From IMG/VR virus record IMGVR_UViG_3300048837_002000, positions 1 to 34,568 of that record: a stretch of 34,568 nt of DNA. The stretch is one strand, 5' to 3'. The notes under the pieces are model-generated. The model saw only the letters and a list, made by a program, of their open reading frames with translations, had not been told where the DNA came from and ran no database searches. The DNA is from a virus. Made by a program: the position numbers and the translations under genes. Shown piece after piece: positions 8,124-14,397 of the stretch (position 1 is its first letter; every line of letters starts with the position of its first letter).

Positions 8124-8785
8124 GGGAAGTTGATCACCTCCGGTTGCATTTCATAGACCGGCGGCTGGGGATCCTGCACGTAGAAATAGCGCAGGCCGTA
8201 GCGGGTGGTGTTGGCAGCCACGAAGCTGGCCGGGTAGGCAATGTAAGCGCCGCTGCGACCGCCACGGTAGCCGGTCAGGGCATCGCCATAGGGATCATGG
8301 AAAACAAACCAGAGTTCACCAGCGGCATCCCAATAGTAGCCGACCAGTGTGACAAAGTGTCCGTCGCTCGTGAAGAGACTGGCGTAGACGGCCGGGCTGC
8401 CCTGATCGATGATGCGGACCATGTCGTCCAGGGTTCCGTCCGACTCCTGAAAAATGATCTGCCCGCCGATCTCCTCTTTATCCAGAACCATCTCTGCGAA
8501 GCTGATGTAGTTCTCGATGAAGGCGCCCATGCGATGCCCGCGCATCCATGGCCGCATCTTGACCAGCTGCTCCCCGATTCCTGGCCGGCCAAAGCCAGGT
8601 TCCAGAGAATCCACCATAGCATAGATGTAGCTGTCCGTGCCGGCTTCCGGAATCCACGAAGACAGAAACATGGCCAGAGCGGTGTAGCCACACTGGCTGT
8701 GCGGACCCACCACAGGTGTGCCAATGTTATCGCGCTGCGAATTGTAGGTCGATTCGAGCACTTTGCAACCCTGGCCCTGGGTCAT
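8120..8785 (-). CDS. C39-like (papain-fold) cysteine peptidase
   Basis: The 221-aa protein has the signature of the Peptidase_C39_2 group: Gln31-Cys32 in SQCGYTALAM, His143 in DGHFVTLVGYYWD and Asp164 in FHDPYGD. Cys32, His143 and Asp164 would form the triad, with Gln31 in the oxyanion hole. There is no signal peptide or ABC-transporter domain. It is coupled to neighbours on both sides by ATGA overlaps. The substrate is unknown; it could cut a host or phage protein, or peptide cross-links at lysis, since no other endolysin is seen in the window. Confidence 0.7.
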   Translation of the reverse strand: MTQGQGCKVLESTYNSQRDNIGTPVVGPHSQCGYTALAMFLSSWIPEAGTDSYIYAMVDSLEPGFGRPGIGEQLVKMRPWMRGHRMGAFIENYISFAEMVLDKEEIGGQIIFQESDGTLDDMVRIIDQGSPAVYASLFTSDGHFVTLVGYYWDAAGELWFVFHDPYGDALTGYRGGRSGAYIAYPASFVAANTTRYGLRYFYVQDPQPPVYEMQPEVINFP

Positions 8786-9015
8786 GGTTGGGCTCCGAAG
8801 AATGCCCGGACATTCATCCAGAATCTTTCCCAGGGCGTGTAGATGAACACGTCCAGGTCCGGGGTCAGGTTGCGTTCGCTGGCCCGGGCGGCGATTTCGC
8901 GGCTGGCCGTCTGGACGGTTGGCGTCGTGCGGGCCCGGATCCCTTCGCGCTTTGTAGAAGCGGCCGGTTTTCCGACGCTCTTTTTGCTAACTTTCTTTTT
9001 GGTTGCTGTCGACAT
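8782..9015 (-). CDS. Small protein with lysine-rich N-terminus
   Basis: The 77-aa protein begins MSTATKKKVSKKSVGKPAA and ends in an aromatic segment, TPWERFWMNVRAFFGAQP. The start at 9015 is chosen because GGAGGAG lies 6 bases upstream, whereas an upstream ATG at 9129 would overlap the previous gene. The basic head is similar in composition to the 41-aa peptide before gam. The aromatic tail could be an amphipathic helix. Function is unknown. Confidence 0.55.
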   Translation of the reverse strand: MSTATKKKVSKKSVGKPAASTKREGIRARTTPTVQTASREIAARASERNLTPDLDVFIYTPWERFWMNVRAFFGAQP

Positions 9016-9031
9016 TATGTCTCCTCCTGTA

Positions 9032-9256
9032 TTATGTTTTGCGACCGAAGTCCAGTAAGTGGCGCAGGGGTGCCATTTGGGCCTGGAGGCAGCTCTTGCA
9101 TTTGTGCTGCTGGTAGACCGCTTCCACACGCTTGTAGCAATTGCTGCAGATGTGGAGCCCCTGCTGGGCGGCCGACAAGTGGTCGGCGAAACTGATGATG
9201 GGCGCTGGCTGTACGCTGCGGCCGGGCTCGATGCGGGCTATGGGATTGACGTTCAT
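9032..9256 (-). CDS. Small zinc-ribbon protein
   Basis: The 74-aa protein carries CSNC (about 38-41) and CKSC (about 54-57), a four-cysteine zinc ribbon that fits nucleic-acid or protein binding. The start at 9256 (MNVNPIAR) is preferred because GGAG lies 8 bases upstream. A longer version from 9337 would overlap the opposite-strand gene at 9293. It continues the minus-strand operon beyond the inserted plus-strand gene. Confidence 0.6.
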   Translation of the reverse strand: MNVNPIARIEPGRSVQPAPIISFADHLSAAQQGLHICSNCYKRVEAVYQQHKCKSCLQAQMAPLRHLLDFGRKT

Positions 9257-9292
9257 GCAAGCGGCTCCAGGGTGGGGTCGGGGGACTCCAGA

Positions 9293-9784
9293 ATGAATGA
9301 ATTGCGGTATGTCATGTGCGTCGGTCCAGATCGACATGTGTACAGAAGTGAACGAAGTAAGGATCAGCCTCTATGGTGCACGCTGTGCCAGGCTCCCATC
9401 TCCATAGCATGCGCCAGATGCGGAGCCGAATTTTCAAGCCGCCCCAGAAGGTTTTGTCCTTTTTGCGCAGGCGAATTTGATCAAAGGAATATATTTTGTC
9501 TGGCGGTAGAATTATTACTGGCCCGTGCGAAGACCCGTGATACTCATAATTACTCTCAGTTACAAACTGTTTTAGACGGCTCAGCATACCCTTTGCTCTC
9601 GCGTTCGAGATCCCAGGCAGAAAGGCAGCCGCCACTGCCTCCGGAAGCTGCAGCTCGCTGGCAGAAGATCCGCGATTTTTTGAGCGCGGCCAGGCAAAAC
9701 GATTTGATCGCTGCAACAGAAAAGTTAACATTGAACGAGTATTTTGATCTGTACGCTGGAACCAGTTTGAAGCCATACCCATAA
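9293..9784 (+). CDS. Zinc-finger protein of moron type, DUF2321-like
   Basis: The 163-aa protein has paired CxxC motifs: CTLC and CARC (within about 29-43) and CPFC (about 55-58). A helical region rich in Leu and Ala (FCLAVELLLARAK) follows. This order, zinc ribbons then a helical tail, resembles DUF2321 proteins. It is the only plus-strand gene inside the minus-strand early block, and much of it is visibly more AT-rich than its neighbours, both signs of a later insertion. No convincing promoter or terminator is seen. Expression in the lysogen and a defence or exclusion role are possible but unproven. Confidence 0.6.
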   Translation: MNELRYVMCVGPDRHVYRSERSKDQPLWCTLCQAPISIACARCGAEFSSRPRRFCPFCAGEFDQRNIFCLAVELLLARAKTRDTHNYSQLQTVLDGSAYPLLSRSRSQAERQPPLPPEAAARWQKIRDFLSAARQNDLIAATEKLTLNEYFDLYAGTSLKPYP

Positions 9785-9789
9785 CCCCC

Positions 9790-10005
9790 CTATTCCATTT
9801 CCCCAAGATAGCGCCGCACCCGGAAGAGATCCGGCTCCAGACCCAGCTCTTTGAGGTGCAGCCAGAAGCGAGCCAGCGCGGCTGAACTGAGCTTGCGTTT
9901 TTCATCCAGCGGCAGCCGTCCTCCGATGTCCGCGCAACGGATGGCCAGGCCCCGTAGATCGATGCTGATGGCATTGAGATCTGCTTGCGTGGGCCAGCTC
10001 ACCAT
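9790..10005 (-). CDS. Small early protein of unknown function
   Basis: The 71-aa protein is helical (LRGLAIRCADIGGRLPLDEK, ALARFWLHLKELGLEPDLF). Its ATG overlaps the end of the 30-aa membrane peptide by 7 bp. Its 3' end lies 5 bp from the convergent end of the zinc-finger gene at 9293-9784. No family is recognised. Confidence 0.55.
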   Translation of the reverse strand: MVSWPTQADLNAISIDLRGLAIRCADIGGRLPLDEKRKLSSAALARFWLHLKELGLEPDLFRVRRYLGEME

Positions 10006-10091
10006 TTCCCTTCTCCTGCATGTATTGCGCCCACCACATAGACCGCAGTCACCAGCGCAGCGACTGCCAGTAAAATCAGATCCGCGTTCAT
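9999..10091 (-). CDS. 30-aa single-span membrane peptide
   Basis: This very short ORF reads MNADLILLAVAALVTAVYVV and then GAIHAGEGKW. It is one hydrophobic helix with a short polar tail. Its ATG overlaps the stop of the upstream gene (ATGA), and its stop overlaps the start of the next, the same coupling pattern as its neighbours. GAGAAGG near its end supplies the ribosome site of the next gene. Such peptides often modulate a membrane partner; the partner is unknown. Confidence 0.5.
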   Translation of the reverse strand: MNADLILLAVAALVTAVYVVGAIHAGEGKW

Positions 10092-10288
10092 TTCAGACCG
10101 CCCGGCCTGCGGCGTTTGTGCAGCTTCGCCTTGCGACGGCGTTCAGCGCGGTTGCCTGAGAGACTACGGCTGCGATCGGACAGCGTAGGACGGCGGCACT
10201 GAGCCCGCACCAGAGCCTGCTTTTCCAGCTTCAGTTTTTCTGCTATTGCCATGGAGTCCTCTAAGATCCACGGATTCACGCCGCTCAC
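10088..10288 (-). CDS. Small basic protein
   Basis: The frame encodes up to 66 aa and ends with a very basic tail (ERRRKAKLHKRRRPGGLK), suggesting nucleic-acid binding. Two starts are plausible. GTG at 10288 overlaps the preceding stop and has GGAGGGG 5 bases upstream. ATG at 10252 has GAGGA and would give 54 aa. The coupling pattern slightly favours the longer form. Confidence 0.5.
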   Translation of the reverse strand: MSGVNPWILEDSMAIAEKLKLEKQALVRAQCRRPTLSDRSRSLSGNRAERRRKAKLHKRRRPGGLK

Positions 10289-10617
10289 AGAGTCCCCTCC
10301 GCGAGGTGGCGGCGAATCACGCCGGGCAGAGTCCGCAGTCGCTGCCAGAGGCGCGTCCGTTCCGGCGCCGTGAATCCCAGCTCTGCCATTTTATCCAGGA
10401 TCTTCTGGCGGTTGCCTGGGTGAGGTCTATAACCCTTCGACCGCAGGTATTCCATTTCCGCCCGGCCCTTTTCCCATGGTTTCATCCGAAATTCTTTGCT
10501 TACCATCATCATCTCTGCCCGCTTTATCGCAGCGTGTATCTCCTGTTCTCGCTCTTTGCGCCTTTGCTCATACATGACATCCTCAACCCGACCGACGTAT
10601 CCGGATTCACCCCTCAT
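10285..10617 (-). CDS. Early protein of unknown function, helical and basic
   Basis: The 110-aa protein has a charged helix (YEQRRKEREQEIHAAIKRAE, about 16-35). A C-terminal half contains GFTAPERTRLWQRLRTLPGVIRRHL, which is rich in Arg. Its ATG overlaps the upstream stop (ATGA) and GGAGGG lies 6 bases ahead. No known domain is recognised. Confidence 0.55.
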   Translation of the reverse strand: MRGESGYVGRVEDVMYEQRRKEREQEIHAAIKRAEMMMVSKEFRMKPWEKGRAEMEYLRSKGYRPHPGNRQKILDKMAELGFTAPERTRLWQRLRTLPGVIRRHLAEGTL

Positions 10618-10772
10618 CTTGGCCCTCCGGCGAGTATCGCCTCAAGGAGCGCGACACGACGTTGAATACATGCGATCTCTCTGTAGAGGTCCAGGGCTTC
10701 TTCTCTCCTCAGATCCGCTATATTCTGTGCCAGCCATTCGATCTTCAAAAGCAGTCCCTCTCTAGAAATCAT
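10614..10772 (-). CDS. Small helical protein (52 aa)
   Basis: The start at 10772 is chosen because it overlaps the stop of the HTH gene (ATGA) and GAGGTG lies 5 bases upstream. A start at 10799 would overlap that gene by 31 bp. The product is one long amphipathic helix (IEWLAQNIADLRREEALDL, then IACIQRRVALLEAIL) and may form a coiled-coil dimer. Function is unknown. Confidence 0.5.
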   Translation of the reverse strand: MISREGLLLKIEWLAQNIADLRREEALDLYREIACIQRRVALLEAILAGGPR

Positions 10773-11065
10773 CTTGGCCACCTCCTGAGCAGCGGCCACA
10801 GCCGGAGCACATCAGCATCACTGAGTTCCAGATCCCGTTGGATGCGCTGGACGATCCACGCCACCTGTCGCCGCCCGTTGATTGCATCGCTGAGTCGCTG
10901 GTAATCTATTTCCAGCCTCTGAGCCGCCCGCGTCAGGTTTCCGTATTTAGCGGTGACCATTCTTTTTATTGCGCCCATGTCGGTCGGCTCAATGCGCCGC
11001 CACAGCTCCACGCCGCTCTTCCCGGACTGCACCAGAGCCTCCATTTTTTCTGCCGTTGCTGCCAT
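10769..11065 (-). CDS. Small HTH protein, possible Cro/Ner-type regulator
   Basis: The 98-aa protein contains YGNLTRAAQRLEIDYQRLSD (about 41-60), which fits a helix-turn-helix with recognition helix DYQRLSDAING. A following segment (QVAWIVQRIQRDLELSDADVLRLW) is helical. It lies near the start of the early operon, as Ner or Cro do, and so may damp repressor or early transcription. A good ribosome site (GAGGAG, 7 bases before ATG) is present. The 157-bp leader before it holds the tRNA-like element. Confidence 0.6.
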   Translation of the reverse strand: MAATAEKMEALVQSGKSGVELWRRIEPTDMGAIKRMVTAKYGNLTRAAQRLEIDYQRLSDAINGRRQVAWIVQRIQRDLELSDADVLRLWPLLRRWPR

Positions 11066-11168
11066 TGGTTCTCCTCGTTCTATTCTAAATTCTAAAGTAT
11101 TGCAAAATGCCTGTTAACGTCCGGCCGACGATCCTGCCATCAGGCTCATGCCACACGAGTGGCCGGGA

Positions 11169-11214
11169 TGGGCGCAGTCGGGATTCGAACCCGATGGACC
11201 TCCGCAGGCTGCGC
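11169..11214 (-). ncRNA. tRNA-like minihelix (acceptor stem, T arm and CCA)
   Basis: The minus strand reads GCGCAG (11214-11209), a small hairpin CCT-GCGG-AGG, TCCA, then a perfect T arm TCGGG-TTCGAAT-CCCGA (11194-11178), CTGCGC (11177-11172) and CCA (11171-11169). The first and last hexamers pair fully. The T loop TTCGAAT is canonical. There is no D arm or anticodon arm, and no fit to a full tRNA was found further upstream. It lies between the first early gene and the HTH gene, so it is probably transcribed. It may be a tRNA remnant or a functional tRNA-like structure. Confidence 0.5.
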
Positions 11215-11222
11215 TTTGCATG

Positions 11223-11741
11223 TCAGGCCGCTGCCCGCAGTTCCAGACGCTGGCGCAGCAGACGCAGCCACTGGGAACGGACGCGCTTGCCGCTCTTGGT
11301 ACTGAGTCTTACGATGCGATGGTTCTCGAAGAGGGTGAAGGCCAGATTGAGGTCGGCGATTTCCTGCGCGCTCAGGCGGGCACAAACGGCCAGAGCTTCC
11401 TCATTGTTGCTCAGGCCGGCGTAGAGGTTGTGTCCGATTTCCTGCCCGCGCGCGATGGCGGCTTCCAGCTCCCGGACGGCTGCTGCTGTATCGTCCGCGT
11501 ATTCCTGCCAGTCGGCCAGCGGAGCAGTCCGGCCGGGTTTCTTAACCTGACGGTAGCGGTTGATGTCCCGGGCCCGGCCAGCGTGGTTGGCGGTCAGAGC
11601 ATGACACTCCTGGATCAGGAATTCCCGATCCAGCCGCGCCTGGGCTGCGCTCACCAGCTTGGCCAGCTTGAGTTGCTCTTTTCCGTTCAGCTGCTGCAGG
11701 TTGGCCTGCAGCCAGTCGATTTGTTCTTTGAATGTTTCCAT
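11223..11741 (-). CDS. First early protein, unknown function
   Basis: The 172-aa protein is almost entirely helical (FKEQIDWLQANLQQLNGKEQ; AAVRELEAAIARGQEIGHNL). The C-terminus is basic (TKSGKRVRSQWLRLLRQRLE), suggesting nucleic-acid contact. It is the first gene after the strong early promoter, with AGGGGA 7 bases before ATG. As the first product of derepression it could be a regulator or take-over protein; no family is recognised. Confidence 0.6.
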   Translation of the reverse strand: METFKEQIDWLQANLQQLNGKEQLKLAKLVSAAQARLDREFLIQECHALTANHAGRARDINRYRQVKKPGRTAPLADWQEYADDTAAAVRELEAAIARGQEIGHNLYAGLSNNEEALAVCARLSAQEIADLNLAFTLFENHRIVRLSTKSGKRVRSQWLRLLRQRLELRAAA

Positions 11742-11777
11742 GTGATGGTCCCCTTTTAGTACTTGCCTTTTTTTGCG

Positions 11778-11802
11778 CCCGAGGCCAACTGTTGGCCTCG
11801 GG
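11778..11802. promoter_or_regulatory. Perfect 12-bp inverted repeat at the early transcript start
   Basis: CCCGAGGCCAAC (11778-11789) is mirrored by GTTGGCCTCGGG (11791-11802) around one central base. The predicted early transcript would begin at about 11803, so its first 25 bases would fold into this hairpin. It is not followed by a T tract on either strand, so it is not a normal terminator. It may be a repressor or Cro operator, or a 5' hairpin protecting the mRNA. Confidence 0.6.
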
Positions 11803-11809
11803 TAGTATT

Positions 11810-11839
11810 ATTATACGATGTAATTACGTCCGATGTCAA
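11810..11839 (-). promoter_or_regulatory. Early promoter, full sigma70 consensus
   Basis: On the minus strand TTGACA (11839-11834) and TATAAT (11815-11810) are separated by 18 bp; both hexamers match the consensus exactly. Transcription would start near 11803 and run into the 172-aa gene at 11741. The -35 box overlaps the ATG (11833) that opens the upstream frame of the repressor, so repressor and early promoter are interlocked. Confidence 0.75.
11817..11830. promoter_or_regulatory. Operator-like palindrome in the early promoter spacer
   Basis: GATGTAATTACGTC is a near-perfect palindrome with core GTAATTAC; only one base pair per half is mismatched. It fills the spacer between the -35 and -10 boxes of the early promoter. 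A dimeric HTH repressor bound here would block RNA polymerase. The adjacent S24 repressor gene is the natural candidate. Confidence 0.5.
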
Positions 11840-11869
11840 GCAGAAAATTTACCCAGAGCGAGTTTTTTT

Positions 11870-12577
11870 TTGCGTGACCGGTTGAAATTACTTTTGGCGG
11901 CTCTGAAGTTGAGTCAGACCGAATTCGCTGCCCGCATTGGGACCTCAGCGGGGACGGTCGGTCAGATCATGTCTGGGCGGGCCAAATCCTTTAATGGCAC
12001 AACCCTGGGGAATATTGCTGACCGGTTCGGAGTTTCAATCGACTGGCTCCTGACCGGAGAGGGCCCCATGTTCCGGGCAGAGGCGGAGGCCCCGGCCGAA
12101 CCTGCGCCGCGCCGATCCCTCTACCAGAAGCCGCCCCGGCCCGAATCATACAGTGCCCGGCTGTATGCCACGGTGCCGGCCAGCCCGCCCTCCGGCGTGG
12201 ACCAGGACTACGAAATTGTGCAGGTTCCGGCTTTTCCTGGGATGCATGACCGCTGCTATCTGGCCCGGGTGCGGGGTTCCTCCATGAAGGGGGCTGGAAT
12301 TCAGGAGGGAGACATCGTCTTTGTGGACCCACTCAAAACGGCCCGCAGCGGGGATGTGGTGGTGGCCGTGGTGGATGGAGAGGCCGCGCTCAAGGAGCTG
12401 GTGCGCTACAAGGGCCGGACGCTGCTACGGGCGCATGGCCGGGGCATCCCGGATCTGGATATAACGGAGCGCAATGCCCATATCGATGGGGTGGTGATTC
12501 GGCTGGAGCGGAGTTTCCAGCGGGAGGATGTGCTGGAGGACAGCCTGGAAAAAAGGGAGGCGGGGGAGGAAAAGTAG
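11870..12577 (+). CDS. XRE/S24 repressor (LexA/CI-like), start uncertain
   Basis: This lysogeny repressor has an N-terminal HTH (about 14-60, LSQTEFAARIGTSAGTVGQI) and a C-terminal S24 self-cleavage domain. The catalytic dyad would be Ser138 (RGSSMKGAG) and Lys175 (AALKEL), so RecA-linked induction is likely. The chosen start is TTG at 11870, giving MRDRLKLLLAALKLSQ with GAGCGAG shortly upstream. No ATG opens this frame near the HTH. An ATG at 11833 lies in another frame and would join it if the T9 run (11863-11871) lost one T. It diverges from the early operon. Confidence 0.85.
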   Translation: MRDRLKLLLAALKLSQTEFAARIGTSAGTVGQIMSGRAKSFNGTTLGNIADRFGVSIDWLLTGEGPMFRAEAEAPAEPAPRRSLYQKPPRPESYSARLYATVPASPPSGVDQDYEIVQVPAFPGMHDRCYLARVRGSSMKGAGIQEGDIVFVDPLKTARSGDVVVAVVDGEAALKELVRYKGRTLLRAHGRGIPDLDITERNAHIDGVVIRLERSFQREDVLEDSLEKREAGEEK

Positions 12578-12614
12578 TTGCGGGTGGGTGCGGAACATCT
12601 GCCTGCTAACGGAT

Positions 12615-13370
12615 ATGAAAAAGCTATCAATACTTCTGGTAATTCTCTTTGCATTGGCATGCGAAGAGGCACAAACCAATCAGAAGCCATTGCGCTACCT
12701 GAATAGCAAAGACCCCTTTGAAATAGCATCAGTGAACCAGAATGCGGATTCTAACATCATCGAAATCAATGCAGTTCTTAAGAAAGAGAATCGAACGTGG
12801 TCTGTTTCCACGGAATGGAGCAAGGTCAGAAAACGGGCCAGGAGTTGCAGCCTGACTGATGACAAAGGAGAGATCTTTCGAAGCACGGACACCTACTCTG
12901 ATCAGTGCCAGGTGAAAGCTGAATCTCTCCCCTCTGGCAATGCCAAACTGGTTTTTCGGTTTGTCGGGATCGAGCACGAGCAAAGCAAGGAACTTATTGG
13001 AGCGACTGGAGAAATTCATGCTACTGGTTTCGAAGGTCTGAAGTTGCGCTTTCCTTTGGGCCTGGAACCTGATCTGGATGATGACGACTATCTGGTTCGA
13101 GATATTTACCCTGATCCGTTCTGGCGGATTGCCAGTCACACTCATTCCTCCCATGAACCTGCGGCTTCTCTTTCCAGACCGGGTATGATGGACCAGGCTG
13201 GCGGCTTACTGTTGATCTGCGTTGCGCTGTTTGTAGTCATGCAACTGATTCTGATCGGATACAATTACATTCAGATCCACCGGGCCAAACAAGAAATCAG
13301 GGCTGAAAGGGACCGCATGGCTGCCTGGGAGCGGCAAAAACCTATTGACTACCCGCCTGATTTCCGATAG
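12615..13370 (+). CDS. Lipoprotein with C-terminal membrane segment
   Basis: The 251-aa protein starts MKKLSILLVILFALACEEAQ, a signal peptide ending in a relaxed lipobox with Cys16. The middle (about 30-180) is a beta-rich domain with three further Cys. A second hydrophobic stretch (GGLLLICVALFVVMQLILIG, about 196-215) precedes a charged C-terminus. A start at 12528 would overlap the repressor and lacks the signal peptide at the front. Position after the repressor suggests expression in the lysogen and a change of the host surface; function is unknown. Confidence 0.6.
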   Translation: MKKLSILLVILFALACEEAQTNQKPLRYLNSKDPFEIASVNQNADSNIIEINAVLKKENRTWSVSTEWSKVRKRARSCSLTDDKGEIFRSTDTYSDQCQVKAESLPSGNAKLVFRFVGIEHEQSKELIGATGEIHATGFEGLKLRFPLGLEPDLDDDDYLVRDIYPDPFWRIASHTHSSHEPAASLSRPGMMDQAGGLLLICVALFVVMQLILIGYNYIQIHRAKQEIRAERDRMAAWERQKPIDYPPDFR

Positions 13371-13380
13371 CTTGAATATT

Positions 13381-13638
13381 ATGCCCCATGCATTGTCCCG
13401 GCGCCCATTGAACCGGAAAATGGTTTTCGGGAAACCCAGCAGCCTTGGATTCCCGGCCTTCTTGCCCAACGAGATGCGATTGCGGAGCGTTGAGGAAGCT
13501 AAAGAGGAAATCCTGCGGCGGACTGAGGAATACCCCGAGGCAGTCCATCATGTGAAGGTTTCTGGCAAAACTCTGCTGCTCAGATCAGACAGCGTGGAAG
13601 ACTATCTCAAGATCTTGCGTGAAAGTCTGAATGTCTGA
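13381..13638 (+). CDS. Small protein of unknown function
   Basis: From ATG 13381 the frame gives 85 aa. The C-terminal 56 residues, from MRLRSVEEAKEEILRRTEEY, look like a compact alpha/beta domain (HHVKVSGKTLLLRSDSVEDY). The N-terminal part is less convincing, so a start at 13471 is possible. The stop overlaps the next ATG by 8 bp. No family is recognised. Confidence 0.45.
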   Translation: MPHALSRRPLNRKMVFGKPSSLGFPAFLPNEMRLRSVEEAKEEILRRTEEYPEAVHHVKVSGKTLLLRSDSVEDYLKILRESLNV

Positions 13639-14035
13639 GCAGGAACCCTCTTCAAAAGAGGGGCTCGCGAATATGATTAGCCTTCTAGAGAAGGACATGG
13701 ACATCCGCTCCAAGGAAATCGCGGTCCGGAATGCTGAGATAGCCGCGCAAAAGGAAGTCCATCTGGCTACCATCGCCTCTGCCGGGCGTCAGTCGGATCA
13801 GCAATTCGAAATCTACCGCAAGCAAAGCGACCGCGAAGATAGGAAGCACGGCCGCAAGCACCAGATGGTGATCTGGAGTGCGACCATTGTAACCCTCAGC
13901 ATCTTGTTTTGTTTCTATCTTATCTTTGCGGGGCAATCCGAATTGGGCCTGCGCATTCTCATCCCGCTCCTCAGCGGAGTGGTGTCTTTCATTGGTGGCT
14001 ACGGGTACGGTCGCCGCAATGAAGATTCCGCCTGA
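13631..14035 (+). CDS. Membrane protein with N-terminal coiled coil
   Basis: The 134-aa protein has a charged helical N-terminal half (about 10-75, KDMDIRSKEIAVRNAEIAAQ). Two membrane helices follow, MVIWSATIVTLSILFCFYLIF (about 78-98) and GLRILIPLLSGVVSFIGGYG (about 105-124). It is coupled to the small gene upstream. A role in lysogenic conversion or superinfection exclusion is conceivable from its location, without direct evidence. Confidence 0.6.
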   Translation: MSEQEPSSKEGLANMISLLEKDMDIRSKEIAVRNAEIAAQKEVHLATIASAGRQSDQQFEIYRKQSDREDRKHGRKHQMVIWSATIVTLSILFCFYLIFAGQSELGLRILIPLLSGVVSFIGGYGYGRRNEDSA

Positions 14036-14082
14036 TCTTTTTTCTTCTTGACGTTCTGCCATATTGAGCTTCCGGCAATTTC

Positions 14083-14313
14083 ATGCCGCAAGTCCAGCCA
14101 TCGACCAACTACTTCGACGATCCCATAACGGCCCAGGAAGCCGCGCGCATTCTGGGCGGCATCAGCGCGGAGACGGTCCACAACTATCGCAAGCTGGGCA
14201 AGTATCGCGGTCGCTTTCGCGTCCTCTCCCGGCGCACCATTTTATACTGCCGCGCGGACATCGTTGCCCATGCCACGGCCTGCTCCAGTCGGGCCGAATT
14301 TTTCTGTGAGTAA
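14083..14313 (+). CDS. Small HTH DNA-binding protein, possible late regulator
   Basis: The 76-aa protein has ITAQEAARILGGISAETVHN (about 16-35), a helix-turn-helix of the excisionase/MerR-like type. A basic wing (YRGRFRVLSRRTILYCRADI) follows. It lies directly upstream of the inverted repeat at 14328 and the predicted late promoter at 14369, the place where Mu encodes late activator C. The ribosome site is weak. It may activate or repress the late operon. Confidence 0.6.
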   Translation: MPQVQPSTNYFDDPITAQEAARILGGISAETVHNYRKLGKYRGRFRVLSRRTILYCRADIVAHATACSSRAEFFCE

Positions 14314-14327
14314 ATAGCCGGTTTTTC

Positions 14328-14345
14328 CAAAAGTTACGGCTTTTG
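14328..14345. promoter_or_regulatory. Inverted repeat upstream of the late promoter
   Basis: CAAAAG (14328-14333) and CTTTTG (14340-14345) form 6-bp arms around TTACGG. It lies about 24 bp upstream of the late -35 box, a usual position for an activator site, and just after the HTH gene. It could also act as a weak terminator of that gene. Confidence 0.3.
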
Positions 14346-14368
14346 ATAGAACTGCCCGCGACTGGCCG

Positions 14369-14397
14369 TTGCACCTTTCCAGAACCTCTGCTATATT
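14369..14397 (+). promoter_or_regulatory. Probable late promoter
   Basis: TTGCAC (14369-14374) and TATATT (14392-14397) are 17 bp apart, close to the sigma70 consensus. It precedes the lysis, head and tail genes, which run without a clear break to the end of the window. The distance to the first gene leaves a leader of about 90 nt with a strong hairpin. Confidence 0.55.

Noticed and set aside
9312-9974. Open frame of 220 aa on the minus strand
   Set aside because: It overlaps the zinc-finger gene on the plus strand and the 71-aa gene on the minus strand. Its composition is Ser/Trp/Arg-rich without motifs.
11077-11105. Second early promoter TTGCAA-17-TAGAAC on the minus strand
   Set aside because: The -10 box is poor, and transcription would begin downstream of the ribosome site of the HTH gene.
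11160-11300. Full-length tRNA ending at 11169
   Set aside because: No 5' acceptor strand, D arm or anticodon arm can be placed upstream at normal spacing. Only the acceptor-T-arm minihelix is supported.
11778-11802. Terminator for the repressor or early transcript
   Set aside because: The hairpin has no T tract in the right place on either strand, and it lies at the predicted start of the early transcript.
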